Assembly: GCF_900142105.1 (NCBI RefSeq)
Contig: NZ_FQZS01000006.1
Span: forward strand, 1-64,000
DNA from: Lutispora thermophila DSM 19022
GTDB taxonomy: Bacteria > Bacillota > Clostridia > Lutisporales > Lutisporaceae
Direction of reading: 5' to 3'
DNA: 64,000 nucleotides
In this document: piece after piece, positions 18,100 through 27,772 of the stretch
How positions within the stretch are numbered: the first letter of the stretch is position 1
How the letters are laid out: each line of letters starts with the position of its first letter
The notes under the pieces: generated by a model
Told to the model about the DNA's origin: nothing
Seen by the model: only the letters and a program-made list of their open reading frames with translations
The model's database searches: none
Translations under genes and position numbers: made by a program

Positions 18100-18523
18100 A
18101 TGTTTTTATGCTTTACAGATTTTTTTACAAATGGAAATGGTTACTTAAGTATTACATTTAGTGATGAAAATATGACAATTGAGGATGCTGTTATTCAATG
18201 TCAGAAATCAGGGCTTAATGGGTGGGAAATGTTAGATTTTGCTGAAAAACTGGTATCCAGACATATGAAGTACTCCTATGATAACTCATTGGATATGCCA
18301 AGAAAGGCATTTCAAAAAGGCGGAGGGTATTGCTGGTTAAACCTATATCAGAGGTTAGAGAATGGAATTCATGGATTGGTTTTTGGGCTTATTTTGGTTC
18401 AGCTCTAATTACAAAAGACTGAAGGAGTTTGAAAGATTAAAGAAAAAGAGAGAAGCAGAAGATGATAAGAAGCTGATCGATGATATGAGTAAATCAAAAA
18501 AAGCTTCTTTATTACTTAATTGA
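18100..18523 (+). pseudogene. Transglutaminase-like gene with internal deletion
   Basis: The first part (18100-18350) reads AEKLVSRHMKYSYD then GGGYCWLN, which matches the catalytic Cys region of transglutaminase-core proteins. The frame then changes and ends without the His and Asp of the triad. A second frame from an ATG at 18362 to 18523 encodes a hydrophobic segment and a charged tail (KEFERLKKKREAEDDKK), as in the C-terminal anchor of such proteins. I read both as pieces of one gene with its middle lost; the second piece could instead be a small separate protein. Confidence 0.5.
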
Positions 18524-19694
18524 TATGCTCACCTTATGGTAGACAGTTTGAATAATTAAAACTGCCTCTATTATAAGGAGGAGTATATTTTTTTGGACGA
18601 AAAAGTGAATTTTCAGGCGGTTGCTCTCAGTTAGAAATATGCAAAAAATATGGGTTATGTTCAAAGGAATATTACAAAGATGGTTCTTAAAGTATAATAG
18701 TCATATCTTATAAAAAATGAAGTTCAATGAATAAAAGAAAAGCAGTTGAAGTATAGCTAAACTAAGAAATCAGGAACGATAAAATATCACATGATGAAAA
18801 CTTCGGCCGGCTTGTAGTGTGGTAGGATTGTGATATATATATGTACTGAAATTATAGAGCTTTTGTTATATGTTATTTTGTGAATTGTGCATCTTGTCCT
18901 TAAAAGTCTGCATCTTGTCATGTATATATTGATTTCTTATGCTACTTTGTTATATTTAATAGATGACGATATTATTATATTAGATGACTTTATGCACAAT
19001 GCTTTGATTAAAACCAGAATAGTTTATTGTAAGTAGCATGGAAGAAATGGATGGTGTAAAATGTGATCAAAATATATGAAATAAAGATCACATTTTAAAA
19101 TCTACAAATAGCAATGACGTTTATAATTGCATATATACTAATAATTCATAGTCATTATTATGATAGCAATAAACAATATATATACTTCATGATTATTTAG
19201 AAACAAATCTCAATATCATTCTTTTTATAACAATACTAATAATCATTATTCTATACATTCCATCAGGCACCAATAGAAGCCTATCAAATCATGCAAAATA
19301 AAAAATCAAAAGATACGTTCCGTATTTGCTGTTGCAAACTTTATTGAAATTTATTTCGTACATCAAAACATACCCACCATATTTATAGTTCCGTATCCGT
19401 ATAGTCAGAATAAAATTACTTATTTTTTGCTATGCAAATTTCTTCGATATCAGTTTTACGCTGATTCTGCCAAGCAGTCATGGACATTAGACTTACTGTA
19501 TTATAGTGAAAATTTTGTTTTATATCTATATTGGTTTTCAGTGCTGGAATGCAAAAACAATGCGGAGAACATTATGGTTACCTACATCATTGCTGATATT
19601 GGTGATGATGTTGTGTATAAATTATGTGGGGCGCCGTTAAAAGGGCGTCTGACACAAAACAAAGATTAGTTTAATAAAAAAGGGGGAATGTGAA
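18524..19694 (+). other. Long noncoding or eroded region
   Basis: About 1.2 kb without a gene that I can support. A frame following AAGGAGG at about 18580 ends in a Cys-containing stretch (EICKKYGLCSKEYYKDG) that could be the tail of a lost gene. An 80-codon open frame at 19427-19669 lacks a ribosome site and family resemblance. Short inverted repeats occur at 18788-18836 (ATATCACA/TGTGATAT) and just before the peptide-binding protein (GCGCC/GGCGT within TGTGT/ACACA, 19613-19664). Confidence 0.4.
19057..19097. repeat. Perfect 12-bp inverted repeat
   Basis: TAAAATGTGATC (19057-19068) is exactly complementary to GATCACATTTTA (19086-19097), loop 17 bases. There is no T-run and no adjacent gene, so its role (relict terminator or operator) is open. 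Confidence 0.6.
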
Positions 19695-21524
19695 TTGAGA
19701 AAAAGTTGGAGACTTATTGCTTTAGTGTTGGTGTTATCACTGGTGTTATCAGCTTGTGGTAAGAATGCTGAAGAAGTAAACGCGCCAAAAGAAACTGAAC
19801 AAGAGGAAAAACGGGAGCAATCCTATGGAAAAGTGGGTAATATTGAATTGCCTTATCCCACATTAATAGAAAAGGATGGAGAAACAGTTGGAGGAACCCT
19901 TAATGTTGCATTGGTGACATCTACTCCTTTTGAAGGCTTATTTAACACATTTTTATATGAAAATGATGTAGATTATCAACTATTGAAGCCAATGTTATCA
20001 AACTTTTTCAAATCAGGACCAAACCATGAAATGAATGATGGCTATTGTTCTATTAAGTTCGACAAAAATAACAAAAAAGCTACATTAAAGATTCATCCCA
20101 ACTTAACTTGGTCAGACGGGGTTCCTGTAACTGCTGATGATTTAATCTTCGTATATGAGTGTATAGGACATAAGGATTACACAGGTGTAAGATATGATAG
20201 CGACTATATGAATGTAGTAGGTATGGAGGAATATCATGCGGGTAAAGCAGACACCATATCCGGACTTAAAAAGATTGATGACAAAACTTTGGAAGTGACT
20301 TTTAAAGAATTTTATCCGAGTATATTGTGGGGAGCAGGTATACCTTACGATCCTGAACCAAAGCATTATTTAAAGGATATACCGTTAAAAGAGATGGAAT
20401 CCCATGAAAAAATAAGATTAAAACCACTATCATGTGGTCCATTTATGATATCCAATATAGTGCTGGGAGAGTCAGTGGAATATGTTCCAAATCCTCATTG
20501 GTGCGGAGAAAAGCCTAAAGTTGATAAGATGATTATAAAAAGGACAAATCCTGATACTATAGTAGAGGCCTTGGCTTCCGGTGCTTTTGATGTTGTTGAG
20601 GATATTAATGTTAATAGCTATGACAGATACAAAGATTTAAGCAATATTACGCTATTATCCAATGTATCAACATCATATAACTATATAGGATTCAAACTAG
20701 GCAAGTGGGATGCTGAAAAAGGCCAAGTTATACCGAATCCAAATGCAAAATTAGCCGATGTGAGATTAAGACAGGCCATTGCTTATGCCATGAATAATAA
20801 AGAAGTGGCAGAAATATTTTATCACAATCTTAGAATACCTGCTAACACATTAATTGACCCATCACATACTACTTTCTGGAATGCAGAACAAGAAGGCTAT
20901 GATTACAATCCAGAAAAGGCAAAGCAAATTTTAGACGAGGCAGGATATGTTGATGTTGATGGTGACGGATTTAGAGAAGATCCAAAAGGAAATAAACTTA
21001 AAATCAACTTCTTATCAATGGCAGGCGGAGAAATTGCTGAACCATTGGCACAATACTATATCCAATGCTGGCGTGATATTGGGCTTGATGTTGTACTGCA
21101 AAACGGAAGATTGGTAGAAATGAATGCTTTCTATGATATGGTTGAGCAAGATAATCCAGAGATCGATTTGTATATGGCAGGATGGATTACAGGTTCAAAT
21201 CCAGATCCGTCAGGTTTGTATGGAAGATATGCGATGTTCAACTATATAAGGTTTGCAAGTGAAGAAAATGATAGACTGTTAGCTGCCATCGCATCAGAAA
21301 AGGCTTTCGGTGAAGATGGTTCCTTAGATGAAGAATATTTGATAAAGGCATATCATGATTGGCAAGCCTATGTTAGAGATCAAGTTGTAGCAGCGCCTAC
21401 ATTTTATAGAATTAAATTAACGGCTTTAAACAATAGAGTTAGCAGCTGGGATATGAATGTAGTAAGCGATTGGTGGTGGGATAAAGTAGGTCTGCTGTCA
21501 GATACCCCTGAAGTAGCAAAATAA
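19695..21524 (+). CDS. ABC transporter peptide-binding lipoprotein (family 5 solute-binding protein)
   Basis: 609 aa extracellular receptor for oligopeptides or similar ligands. A lipoprotein signal peptide ends at the lipobox L-S-A-C21. The family 5 signature lies at about residues 115-160 (KIHPNLTWSDGVPVTADDLIFVY), and RLRQAIAYAMNNKEVAEIFY near residue 355 is typical of OppA/DppA proteins. AGGGGG precedes the TTG start at 19695. No permease or ATPase genes flank it, so it must use a transporter encoded elsewhere or have a sensing role. Confidence 0.92.
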   Translation: MRKSWRLIALVLVLSLVLSACGKNAEEVNAPKETEQEEKREQSYGKVGNIELPYPTLIEKDGETVGGTLNVALVTSTPFEGLFNTFLYENDVDYQLLKPMLSNFFKSGPNHEMNDGYCSIKFDKNNKKATLKIHPNLTWSDGVPVTADDLIFVYECIGHKDYTGVRYDSDYMNVVGMEEYHAGKADTISGLKKIDDKTLEVTFKEFYPSILWGAGIPYDPEPKHYLKDIPLKEMESHEKIRLKPLSCGPFMISNIVLGESVEYVPNPHWCGEKPKVDKMIIKRTNPDTIVEALASGAFDVVEDINVNSYDRYKDLSNITLLSNVSTSYNYIGFKLGKWDAEKGQVIPNPNAKLADVRLRQAIAYAMNNKEVAEIFYHNLRIPANTLIDPSHTTFWNAEQEGYDYNPEKAKQILDEAGYVDVDGDGFREDPKGNKLKINFLSMAGGEIAEPLAQYYIQCWRDIGLDVVLQNGRLVEMNAFYDMVEQDNPEIDLYMAGWITGSNPDPSGLYGRYAMFNYIRFASEENDRLLAAIASEKAFGEDGSLDEEYLIKAYHDWQAYVRDQVVAAPTFYRIKLTALNNRVSSWDMNVVSDWWWDKVGLLSDTPEVAK

Positions 21525-21550
21525 GAGTATATGGTTTAACAGCTTAGAGC

Positions 21551-21608
21551 AAATTAAGAGGGCTTTTGCACAACTAACTGTTTGTCAGTTGTACAGAAGC
21601 CCTGTTTT
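21551..21608. terminator. Bidirectional-type terminator, copy 1 of a dispersed hairpin repeat
   Basis: GGGCTT...ACAACTAACTG pairs with CAGTTGT...AAGCCC around TTTGT, followed by GTTTTT. It separates the convergent peptide-binding protein and glycerol dehydrogenase genes. The same sequence, with two compensatory base-pair changes, recurs at 39381-39432. Confidence 0.85.
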
Positions 21609-21620
21609 TATATTGTATTA

Positions 21621-22712
21621 TTATTTTTTGTAGTTTTCACCTAGCGCATCAGCTGTTAGTATTGCAGCGTAAACATCTTCCGGTGTAACTTCGAATGGCA
21701 TGCAGTGGATAGTTTCGGTTTCTGCACAGCTTAATTCTGCTACCTTCATTAATTTTTCTTTTGATTTGTCTGTTACATTCAATTCTCTTAATGTAGTTGG
21801 CAATCCAACCTCATTGCAGAAGTACAGAACTTCTTCAATTTCTTCCATAGGAGCATTTTCAAGTACTAATTGAACTAGAACACCAAAGGCAACTTTTTCT
21901 CCATGATATAGGCTATGAGTTTCTTCAAGAGCTGTAAAACCATTGTGGACAGAGTGGGCAGCGCCAAGACCGCCGCTTTCAAATCCGATACCACTTAGTA
22001 GTGTATTTGCTTCTATTATTTTTTCCACTGCTTGTGTTACTACTTTGTTTTCTACAGCTAATTTTGCTTTATATCCTTCATTTATTAAAGTGTCATAGCA
22101 TAATTTTGCTAATGCAAAGGCAGTATCTGTTGTGTATCCTCCAGCCATGGTTTTAGAATGAGATCTTACGGATGCTCTTGCTTCGAAATAAGTTGCTAGA
22201 GCATCTCCCATACCTGCTACAAGCAATCTTGCAGGGGCATTGGCAACTATTTCTGTATCTACCAGTACCAAGTCTGGATTTTTTGGAACAAATAAGTACT
22301 CTTCAACAACACCATCATCAGTGTATATTACTGATACGGCACTGCAAGGAGCATCAGTGCTTGCTATAGTTGGTACTATAACTACTGGTGCTTTTTCGTA
22401 ATATCCGATAGCTTTGCAAGTATCGTGAATTTTTCCTCCACCTACAGCTATAATAACATCAGAACCTTTAGCTTTAAACTCTTCCCGAAGTCTGTTAATT
22501 TCAGTTTTTGAACATTCACCATTAAATATAGCAAAATCAACTTTAACAGAGTCTCCAAAGCTCTCTTTTAATATGCTTCCAAATCTCTTATATCCTGATT
22601 CGCTAATGAGAACAAAAAAGGAGTTTCCAAGATGTTCAACATAAGATTTAATCCTCTTTAATTCTCCGTTACCTTGTACGTATTTTGTAGGGAAAATTGC
22701 AGCTTTTGTCAT
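21621..22712 (-). CDS. gldA: Glycerol dehydrogenase
   Basis: 363 aa, iron/zinc-dependent alcohol dehydrogenase family; oxidises glycerol to dihydroxyacetone with NAD+. The ATG at 22712 follows AAGGAGGA and gives the usual GldA N-terminus. The NAD site is seen as AVGGGKIHDTCKAIG (about 90-104) and TIASTDAPCSA (about 115-125). Metal ligands are the Asp in MGDALATYFEA and the His residues in GAAHSVHNG and SLYHGEKVAFG. It is monocistronic and has a good promoter upstream. Confidence 0.95.
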   Translation of the reverse strand: MTKAAIFPTKYVQGNGELKRIKSYVEHLGNSFFVLISESGYKRFGSILKESFGDSVKVDFAIFNGECSKTEINRLREEFKAKGSDVIIAVGGGKIHDTCKAIGYYEKAPVVIVPTIASTDAPCSAVSVIYTDDGVVEEYLFVPKNPDLVLVDTEIVANAPARLLVAGMGDALATYFEARASVRSHSKTMAGGYTTDTAFALAKLCYDTLINEGYKAKLAVENKVVTQAVEKIIEANTLLSGIGFESGGLGAAHSVHNGFTALEETHSLYHGEKVAFGVLVQLVLENAPMEEIEEVLYFCNEVGLPTTLRELNVTDKSKEKLMKVAELSCAETETIHCMPFEVTPEDVYAAILTADALGENYKK

Positions 22713-22750
22713 TATAAGTCCTCCTTTATTGATATTAGATTTGTACATCA

Positions 22751-22779
22751 ATTTTAATATAAATTTTTTATTAATACAA
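22751..22779 (-). promoter_or_regulatory. Sigma-A-type promoter of glycerol dehydrogenase
   Basis: On the minus strand TTGTAT (22779-22774) and TAAAAT (22756-22751) are separated by 17 bases and lie 39 bases upstream of the gldA start. Confidence 0.6.
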
Positions 22780-22896
22780 GTAATTATTTTTGAATTTTAT
22801 ATGCAATAAACTCTTGTTATTAGTCTATTTCAAATATGACAAAAAAGGAAAGCACACTCAATTATGATAGATATTCTCTATTAAAAGTAGATGATC

Positions 22897-23158
22897 CTAT
22901 TTTTTAATTTTCTTTTTCATAAACTCTTGCATTGCATGGATCGAATCCCAGCTAATTATATGTTCTGGAACAGGCATCTTTATCTGCGATTTCCTCATCA
23001 ACCTTCAATACTTCGATTAGAAATTTCCTGATTATCTGGTGTTTGTTTGAAGTAAGCTTCGCATGCTCAAGTCCACAGGGAGTCAAAAATACTTACTTAT
23101 GTTTTTTGTTGATTACAAGTCTCTTTAAGAGCCATCTTTCTGCGGTTATGGTTTGCAT
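22897..23158 (-). pseudogene. DtxR-family metal-dependent regulator, broken
   Basis: On the minus strand from 23158: MQTITAERWLLKR, an in-frame stop, then FLTPCGLEHAKLTSNKH and FLIEVLKVDEEIADKDA, a frame change, and EHIISWDSIHAMQEFMKKK. This is the order of the second half of DtxR/MntR proteins, including Cys/Glu/His metal-ligand segments (EHAK, DA-C-EH). The N-terminal helix-turn-helix is gone. It points to a lost iron or manganese regulon here. Confidence 0.75.
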
Positions 23159-23162
23159 AGCG

Positions 23163-23264
23163 GACCCACTATTGGAGAACTGGTGACATATGGAAGATCT
23201 CCCAATCAGTTTGGTTTTTGCAAGCTAAGCTACGAAGATAATATAAAATATGCTACAAATGAAT
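23163..23264 (+). pseudogene. Fragment of a siderophore-type ABC ATPase
   Basis: A stretch reading ELVTYGRSPNQFGFCKLSYED matches the region between Walker A and the signature motif of FecE/FhuC-type ATPases (ELVxYGRxPxQ...LSxED). Walker A, signature and Walker B are missing. Confidence 0.6.
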
Positions 23265-23301
23265 TGTCGTTTCAAAGGGGTATATGTTGCCGTGATAGCC
23301 C

Positions 23302-23445
23302 CTTAATCCGGAAAACGAAGTATTGGTCCAGCGTGCCATTTCAAAGCTTATAGAAGGTAAGACGGTGGTTGCAGTAGCTCATAGATTACGTACAGTGGCA
23401 GGAGCCTATAAACCTACATTACAGCCGCACCAACTTATTTCCTAG
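23302..23445 (+). pseudogene. Fragment of an ABC exporter ATP-binding domain
   Basis: Reads LNPENEVLVQRAISKLI, then GKTVVAVAHRLRTVAGA and a stop at 23445. This is the D-loop to switch-His region of an exporter NBD (SALDPENE...AHRLRTV). Together with the neighbouring DtxR and FecE-like pieces it suggests a decayed siderophore import/export cluster. 23446-23690 holds nothing recognisable. Confidence 0.7.
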
Positions 23446-23709
23446 GAAATTAAAGTTACTGAGGCTTATATTTATTGTATCTTTAAGTTTAATATCTAAA
23501 AGCAAGAGAGCTTGTAAATATTATCACGATGAACATCTTTTCTGTGTTTTTCTCTTATGTTGAGCCTTCCATGATAAGCTTTTCTGATATTTTCAAATTG
23601 AACTGTGTTAACTATATTTTTATTTTTATCAAAAATACTGATAATTATAAAAAATAGTCCGCACATCTAATCATTGTGATACGTTATACATGGTGGAAGG
23701 GGGTTTCTT

Positions 23710-24171
23710 ATGTCTATAAGCTTGGAAGATCAATACGACAAAATATACAGATACTGTTATTCTAAAGTAAAAAATAAGGATATAGCTGAAGATCTGACGC
23801 AAGAAACTTTCCTGAAATACTTCAATCATACATCCTACATAAACAGAGGAAAGCCCCTTGCATATCTCTATACCATAGCTAAAAATTTATGTATTGATTT
23901 TTATAGAAAAAGCAATAGAGAGGAAGATCTTAAAGATGAATTGTTTGGTGCCGATGATGTTTCTACATTTGAAACCAACTTTGCCATAAAACAGGCAGTA
24001 TCCGCATTACCGGCGGATTTACAGGAAATACTATTGCTTCGTTTTGCAAATGAGCTTGGTATTAATGAAATAGCTAATATTATGGAGATATCTCGATTTT
24101 CAGTTTATCGAAAATTAAATAAAGCACTTGATATATTAAAAAATATCCTGAGAGAGGAGGATTTTTTGTGA
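23710..24171 (+). CDS. ECF-type RNA polymerase sigma factor
   Basis: 153 aa with sigma region 2 at about 1-65 (YRYCYSKVKNKDIAEDLTQETFLKYF) and region 4 at about 95-150 (LPADLQEILLLRFANELGINEIANIMEIS as helix-turn-helix). GGAAGGGGG precedes the ATG. Its stop overlaps the start of a six-helix membrane protein gene, followed by an ABC transporter, so it probably controls this operon. Confidence 0.93.
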   Translation: MSISLEDQYDKIYRYCYSKVKNKDIAEDLTQETFLKYFNHTSYINRGKPLAYLYTIAKNLCIDFYRKSNREEDLKDELFGADDVSTFETNFAIKQAVSALPADLQEILLLRFANELGINEIANIMEISRFSVYRKLNKALDILKNILREEDFL

Positions 24172-24899
24172 GAAACAATCTAAAAAAAGAATTGAAATCA
24201 GTTTTTGATGTTCCGCCACCTACAAGAAAGAATCAGTTTTTAAGCCAATTAAATTATCCAAAAACAAGTAGAATGGATTTTATTATATCTCAGTTGGGGT
24301 ATATAAGAAAACGTACTTGGATTTTGTCTATGTTGTTATTTATAGGCATTCTTGACGGGTTATATTTTTATAAAGTTTCAAATTCTTTTATCTGGGTTGT
24401 ATCATCTATTTTGCCTTTTATATCTCTATCAAGCATAAGCGAAATAGTCAAAAGTACCACATATAATATGAAGGAGCTTGAAATGAGTTGTAAGTATAAC
24501 TTCTTACAGATATGCCTTGTTCGATTAGGGGTACTTGGAGCTACAAACTTCATGCTTTTGATTGGGATTTTGATTTTATTCGTGGGCAAAACAGATTATA
24601 GCTTTATTAGATTGGGACTTTATATAACAACACCATATTTGCTCAACTGCTATGGTTCCCTATATGTTATCAATCGTTTAAAGACCAGGATGATAATGTA
24701 TGTTTGTTGTGGTGTTACAGCTTTTGTCAGTGTTTTAAATACTCTGCTTACAATACAGATAAATGAAATATATACAGAAATGTATTGGCTTTTCTGGCCT
24801 ATGTCATTTATTATTTTACTTTTATTAAGCGCTAGAGAGATTGTTAAACTAATCAGGAAAATGGAGGAGTTGCAATGGAACTTATCATTGACCGCTTAA
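24168..24899 (+). CDS. Multispanning membrane protein, probable anti-sigma partner
   Basis: 243 aa with a soluble N-terminus of about 45 residues and six membrane segments. The GTG start overlaps the sigma factor stop (GTGA). Such coupling and topology (cytoplasmic N-terminus, then membrane part) suggest an anti-sigma factor, but I see no zinc-binding or DUF motif that proves it. The next gene starts inside its last codons. Confidence 0.7.
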   Translation: MRNNLKKELKSVFDVPPPTRKNQFLSQLNYPKTSRMDFIISQLGYIRKRTWILSMLLFIGILDGLYFYKVSNSFIWVVSSILPFISLSSISEIVKSTTYNMKELEMSCKYNFLQICLVRLGVLGATNFMLLIGILILFVGKTDYSFIRLGLYITTPYLLNCYGSLYVINRLKTRMIMYVCCGVTAFVSVLNTLLTIQINEIYTEMYWLFWPMSFIILLLLSAREIVKLIRKMEELQWNLSLTA

Positions 24900-25747
24900 C
24901 AAAGCAATATGAGAATAAGATTGCAGTGGATCGTATCTCATTAACACTTAAAGAAGGTGTTTATGGGCTATTGGGGCCAAATGGTTCAGGAAAGACATCC
25001 TTGATGAGAATGATATGCGGAGTCTTAAAACCCACCAGTGGTGAGGTAAAGTTTAACGGTATAGATGTAAATGAAGAAGAATATAGAGATTCATTAGGCT
25101 ATTTGCCACAGGACTTTGGATATTATCCTGAATTCTCAGCCTATGATTTTTTGCTCTACATGGCAAGCTTAAAGGGGCTCACTAAGCATAGAGCAAAGGA
25201 TAAGGCAAGTGAGTGGCTGGAGTTGGTGGGACTTTTAGATGTGGCAAAAAAAAAAATCAAGACATTTTCAGGAGGGATGAAACAGCGATTAGGCATAGCG
25301 CAGGCAATGCTAAACAACCCCAAAATATTGATTTTGGATGAACCAACGGCAGGTCTCGATCCAAAAGAGCGCATACGCTTCAGAAATTTAATTTCCAGAT
25401 TAGGTAAGGACAGAATTGTGTTGCTGTCTACCCATATTGTTTCAGATGTCGAATATATTGCATCAACTATTTTGATAATGAAAGACGGACAGATCATTCA
25501 TCAGGGTAGCCTTGATGAAATCATTAGTGTAATAGAAGGGAAAGTGTATGAATGTTCAGTGGACAGTAAGATGACAGATTATCTGATTGCCAATTATCCT
25601 ATTATCAATATACGAGAAGAGTCGGATAAAACATTTTTGCGTCTAGTAGCAGACAAGTCACCATGTGAAGGTGCAGTGGCTGTGCCGGCAGTGCTAGAAG
25701 ATTTATATCTATATTATTTTAATGAGGGGGTAAACAGGGATGAATAG
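24875..25747 (+). CDS. ABC transporter ATP-binding protein
   Basis: 290 aa, a complete nucleotide-binding domain: Walker A GPNGSGKT (about 35-42), Q-loop YLPQDFGYYPEF, signature FSGGMKQR, Walker B ILILDEPTAGLD and switch His in LLSTHIVSDVE. The C-terminal 70 residues are an accessory domain. It belongs to the ABC-2 export type associated with peptides, antibiotics or membrane-stress compounds. GGAGGAG lies before the ATG. The partner permease follows with an overlap. Confidence 0.95.
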   Translation: MELIIDRLTKQYENKIAVDRISLTLKEGVYGLLGPNGSGKTSLMRMICGVLKPTSGEVKFNGIDVNEEEYRDSLGYLPQDFGYYPEFSAYDFLLYMASLKGLTKHRAKDKASEWLELVGLLDVAKKKIKTFSGGMKQRLGIAQAMLNNPKILILDEPTAGLDPKERIRFRNLISRLGKDRIVLLSTHIVSDVEYIASTILIMKDGQIIHQGSLDEIISVIEGKVYECSVDSKMTDYLIANYPIINIREESDKTFLRLVADKSPCEGAVAVPAVLEDLYLYYFNEGVNRDE

Positions 25748-26948
25748 TTTTTGCGAATTAGTGAAGTTTGAATACAGAAAAATTTTAAAAAAACGCAGTA
25801 CTGTCATTATATTGATACTGGGTATTTTGTTAACGGCCTTTAGTTGTGTTGGACCTTTAATGGGAAACTACTACATAAGAGGAGAGGTTTACGAAAGCAA
25901 TTATGAGGGTATGAAGAAAGACAGGGAATATGCAAGAGGGTTGTCTGGCAGAGAAATAAATAGCGATTTGCTTTCAGAAACAATAGAAGCATATTCCCAC
26001 ATACCAATCGTTGAGGGAAGATTTACGGATACTGATGAGTATCAGCAATATGCCCGCCCATATAGCGAAATTCAATATATGATTAGAAAAGTATATAATA
26101 TAGATAATTTTAGGGAAATGTTCTCAATAAGCAAAGAAAGCCTTGATGATTTCTACACAGTACGACAAAGCATGGTTGAAAAAATTATAAATAATACTGC
26201 AATGAACTCTGCAGAAAAAGCGAACTCTTTAAATTTGAGCAGAAAAGTTAAAACTCCGTTTATTTATTCCTATGCAGGCGGATATACAAGGCTTTTTTCA
26301 CAAATGTATGTAACGGCTTTAATAATCTGTTTTATTTGCTCAGTCTGCATTGCACCGTTGTTTGCAGGTGAATACACAGATAGGGCGGATAGTCTTATAT
26401 TATCATCAAAATATGGCAAAAATAAAATCATACATGCAAAATTATTTACAGGCATATCCTTTACTGTTTTATTATGCATAGTGCTTACAATAGTATCTTT
26501 TGTTACAACGATGATTTTTTTCGGATGGGATGGCAGCAATTCTCCAATTCAGCTTTTTTTGCCATTGTCAATAGTTCCATATACCATGGGAAAGATTGCG
26601 TTGATGTATTCAATTTTAATTTTATTTGCAAGCATATTGTCATCTGCATTGACAATGCTGTTATCAGCAAAGTTTAGATCTCCATTTATGGTTGTTGTAA
26701 TTATGACGGTAATTACTGTTTTACCTGGATTTGTGAACATATCTGAAGATGTACCGTGGATATACCATTTATCCAATCTTGTTCCTGCAAGGATGTTTAA
26801 ACTTGAGAATATAATAAATATATTTTCTATAGAATTCCTTGGACTGATCATACAACCTTATGTACTCATCCTATCTTTTGCTGTTTTAGCAAGTATGGCA
26901 TTATTGCCATTTGCATATAGAAGCTTTAAAAATCATAATTGCATATAA
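25740..26948 (+). CDS. ABC-2 type permease
   Basis: 402 aa with one N-terminal membrane helix (about 20-40), a soluble extracytoplasmic region to about 185, then five or six helices. This is the usual plan of ABC-2 permeases paired with a single ATPase. The start overlaps the ATPase end by 8 bases. It completes the sigma - membrane protein - ATPase - permease operon; no clear terminator follows. Confidence 0.88.
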   Translation: MNSFCELVKFEYRKILKKRSTVIILILGILLTAFSCVGPLMGNYYIRGEVYESNYEGMKKDREYARGLSGREINSDLLSETIEAYSHIPIVEGRFTDTDEYQQYARPYSEIQYMIRKVYNIDNFREMFSISKESLDDFYTVRQSMVEKIINNTAMNSAEKANSLNLSRKVKTPFIYSYAGGYTRLFSQMYVTALIICFICSVCIAPLFAGEYTDRADSLILSSKYGKNKIIHAKLFTGISFTVLLCIVLTIVSFVTTMIFFGWDGSNSPIQLFLPLSIVPYTMGKIALMYSILILFASILSSALTMLLSAKFRSPFMVVVIMTVITVLPGFVNISEDVPWIYHLSNLVPARMFKLENIINIFSIEFLGLIIQPYVLILSFAVLASMALLPFAYRSFKNHNCI

Positions 26949-27176
26949 ATCTAGAAAAAGTCAGATAACTTAATTTTAACCTTCAAATATGTCTATAGAA
27001 ACATATGGAGGTCGATTTTTTGTGGTAAAGCAAAACTCTTGTAAACCATGTATGTCTATTGAGTGTAAAAAGCAGTTTTGGTAAGCATCTAAAATGAGTA
27101 TAGATATTTTTGATACCAAAATGAACCAGATGGCCAATAAGCGACAATATATTAATGGAATAGCTATTCTAAGTAA

Positions 27177-27205
27177 TTGAGAGGATATGCAATATTGCAT
27201 AATAA
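27177..27205 (+). promoter_or_regulatory. Candidate promoter with embedded palindrome
   Basis: TTGAGA (27177-27182) and TAATAA (27200-27205) are 17 bases apart. The perfect palindrome TATGCAATATTGCATA (27186-27201) fills the spacer and could be an operator. It lies 40 bases before the second ECF sigma factor. The rest of 26949-27176 shows no gene. Confidence 0.4.
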
Positions 27206-27244
27206 ATGCTATAAAGCTTGCGCCATGCGGAGAGGAGAAAAACA

Positions 27245-27772
27245 TTGGACAATATAGATATTGATAGCCTTGTGACGCTGTATGGGAAAGCTGTTTATGG
27301 ATTCTGCCTTAGGCTTGCGAAAGACAAGCATAACGCTGATGACCTGTATCAGGAAACTTTTTTAAAGGCTATGGAAATGTGTAATAAAATTGATAAAAGC
27401 AATAATCCGAAAGGATTTCTCATTTCCGTTGCAGTTGGATTGTGGAAAAACAATCGCCGTAAATATGCCAGACGGCAAAGAATAGCTCCTGAGGGAGAAT
27501 TGAATGAAGAAATGGTCAACAGCATCATGAGCACAAATACATCAACACCAGAGGAAGTTGTCATTTTAAGAGAACACTGTGCACTAATACGAAATGCAGC
27601 GGATAAACTTGATGACAAGCTTAGGATACCACTTTACATGTACTATACAGCTGAAATGTCAATTGAAGATATAGCATTGGCCCTTAGAATTCCCAAGGGC
27701 ACTGTAAAAAGCAGACTCCATAAGGCCCGAAAAAATTTAAGAAATGTCTTGGAGGGTAATCCATATGAATAA
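27245..27772 (+). CDS. ECF-type RNA polymerase sigma factor
   Basis: 175 aa from the TTG at 27245, chosen because AGAGGAG sits just upstream. Region 2 is at about 5-75 (GFCLRLAKDKHNADDLYQETFLKAM) and region 4 at about 115-168 (YTAEMSIEDIALALRIPKGTVKSRLHKARKNL). It is followed with an 8-base overlap by a DUF4179-type membrane protein, its likely anti-sigma factor. Confidence 0.92.
   Translation: MDNIDIDSLVTLYGKAVYGFCLRLAKDKHNADDLYQETFLKAMEMCNKIDKSNNPKGFLISVAVGLWKNNRRKYARRQRIAPEGELNEEMVNSIMSTNTSTPEEVVILREHCALIRNAADKLDDKLRIPLYMYYTAEMSIEDIALALRIPKGTVKSRLHKARKNLRNVLEGNPYE

Noticed and set aside
19427-19669. 80-codon plus-strand frame before the peptide-binding protein
   Set aside because: No ribosome site, no family resemblance and a composition unlike the neighbouring genes; kept only as part of the noncoding stretch.
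26976-27245. 89-codon minus-strand frame between the ABC-2 permease and the second sigma gene
   Set aside because: No ribosome site or family match, and it covers the likely promoter and palindrome of the sigma gene.
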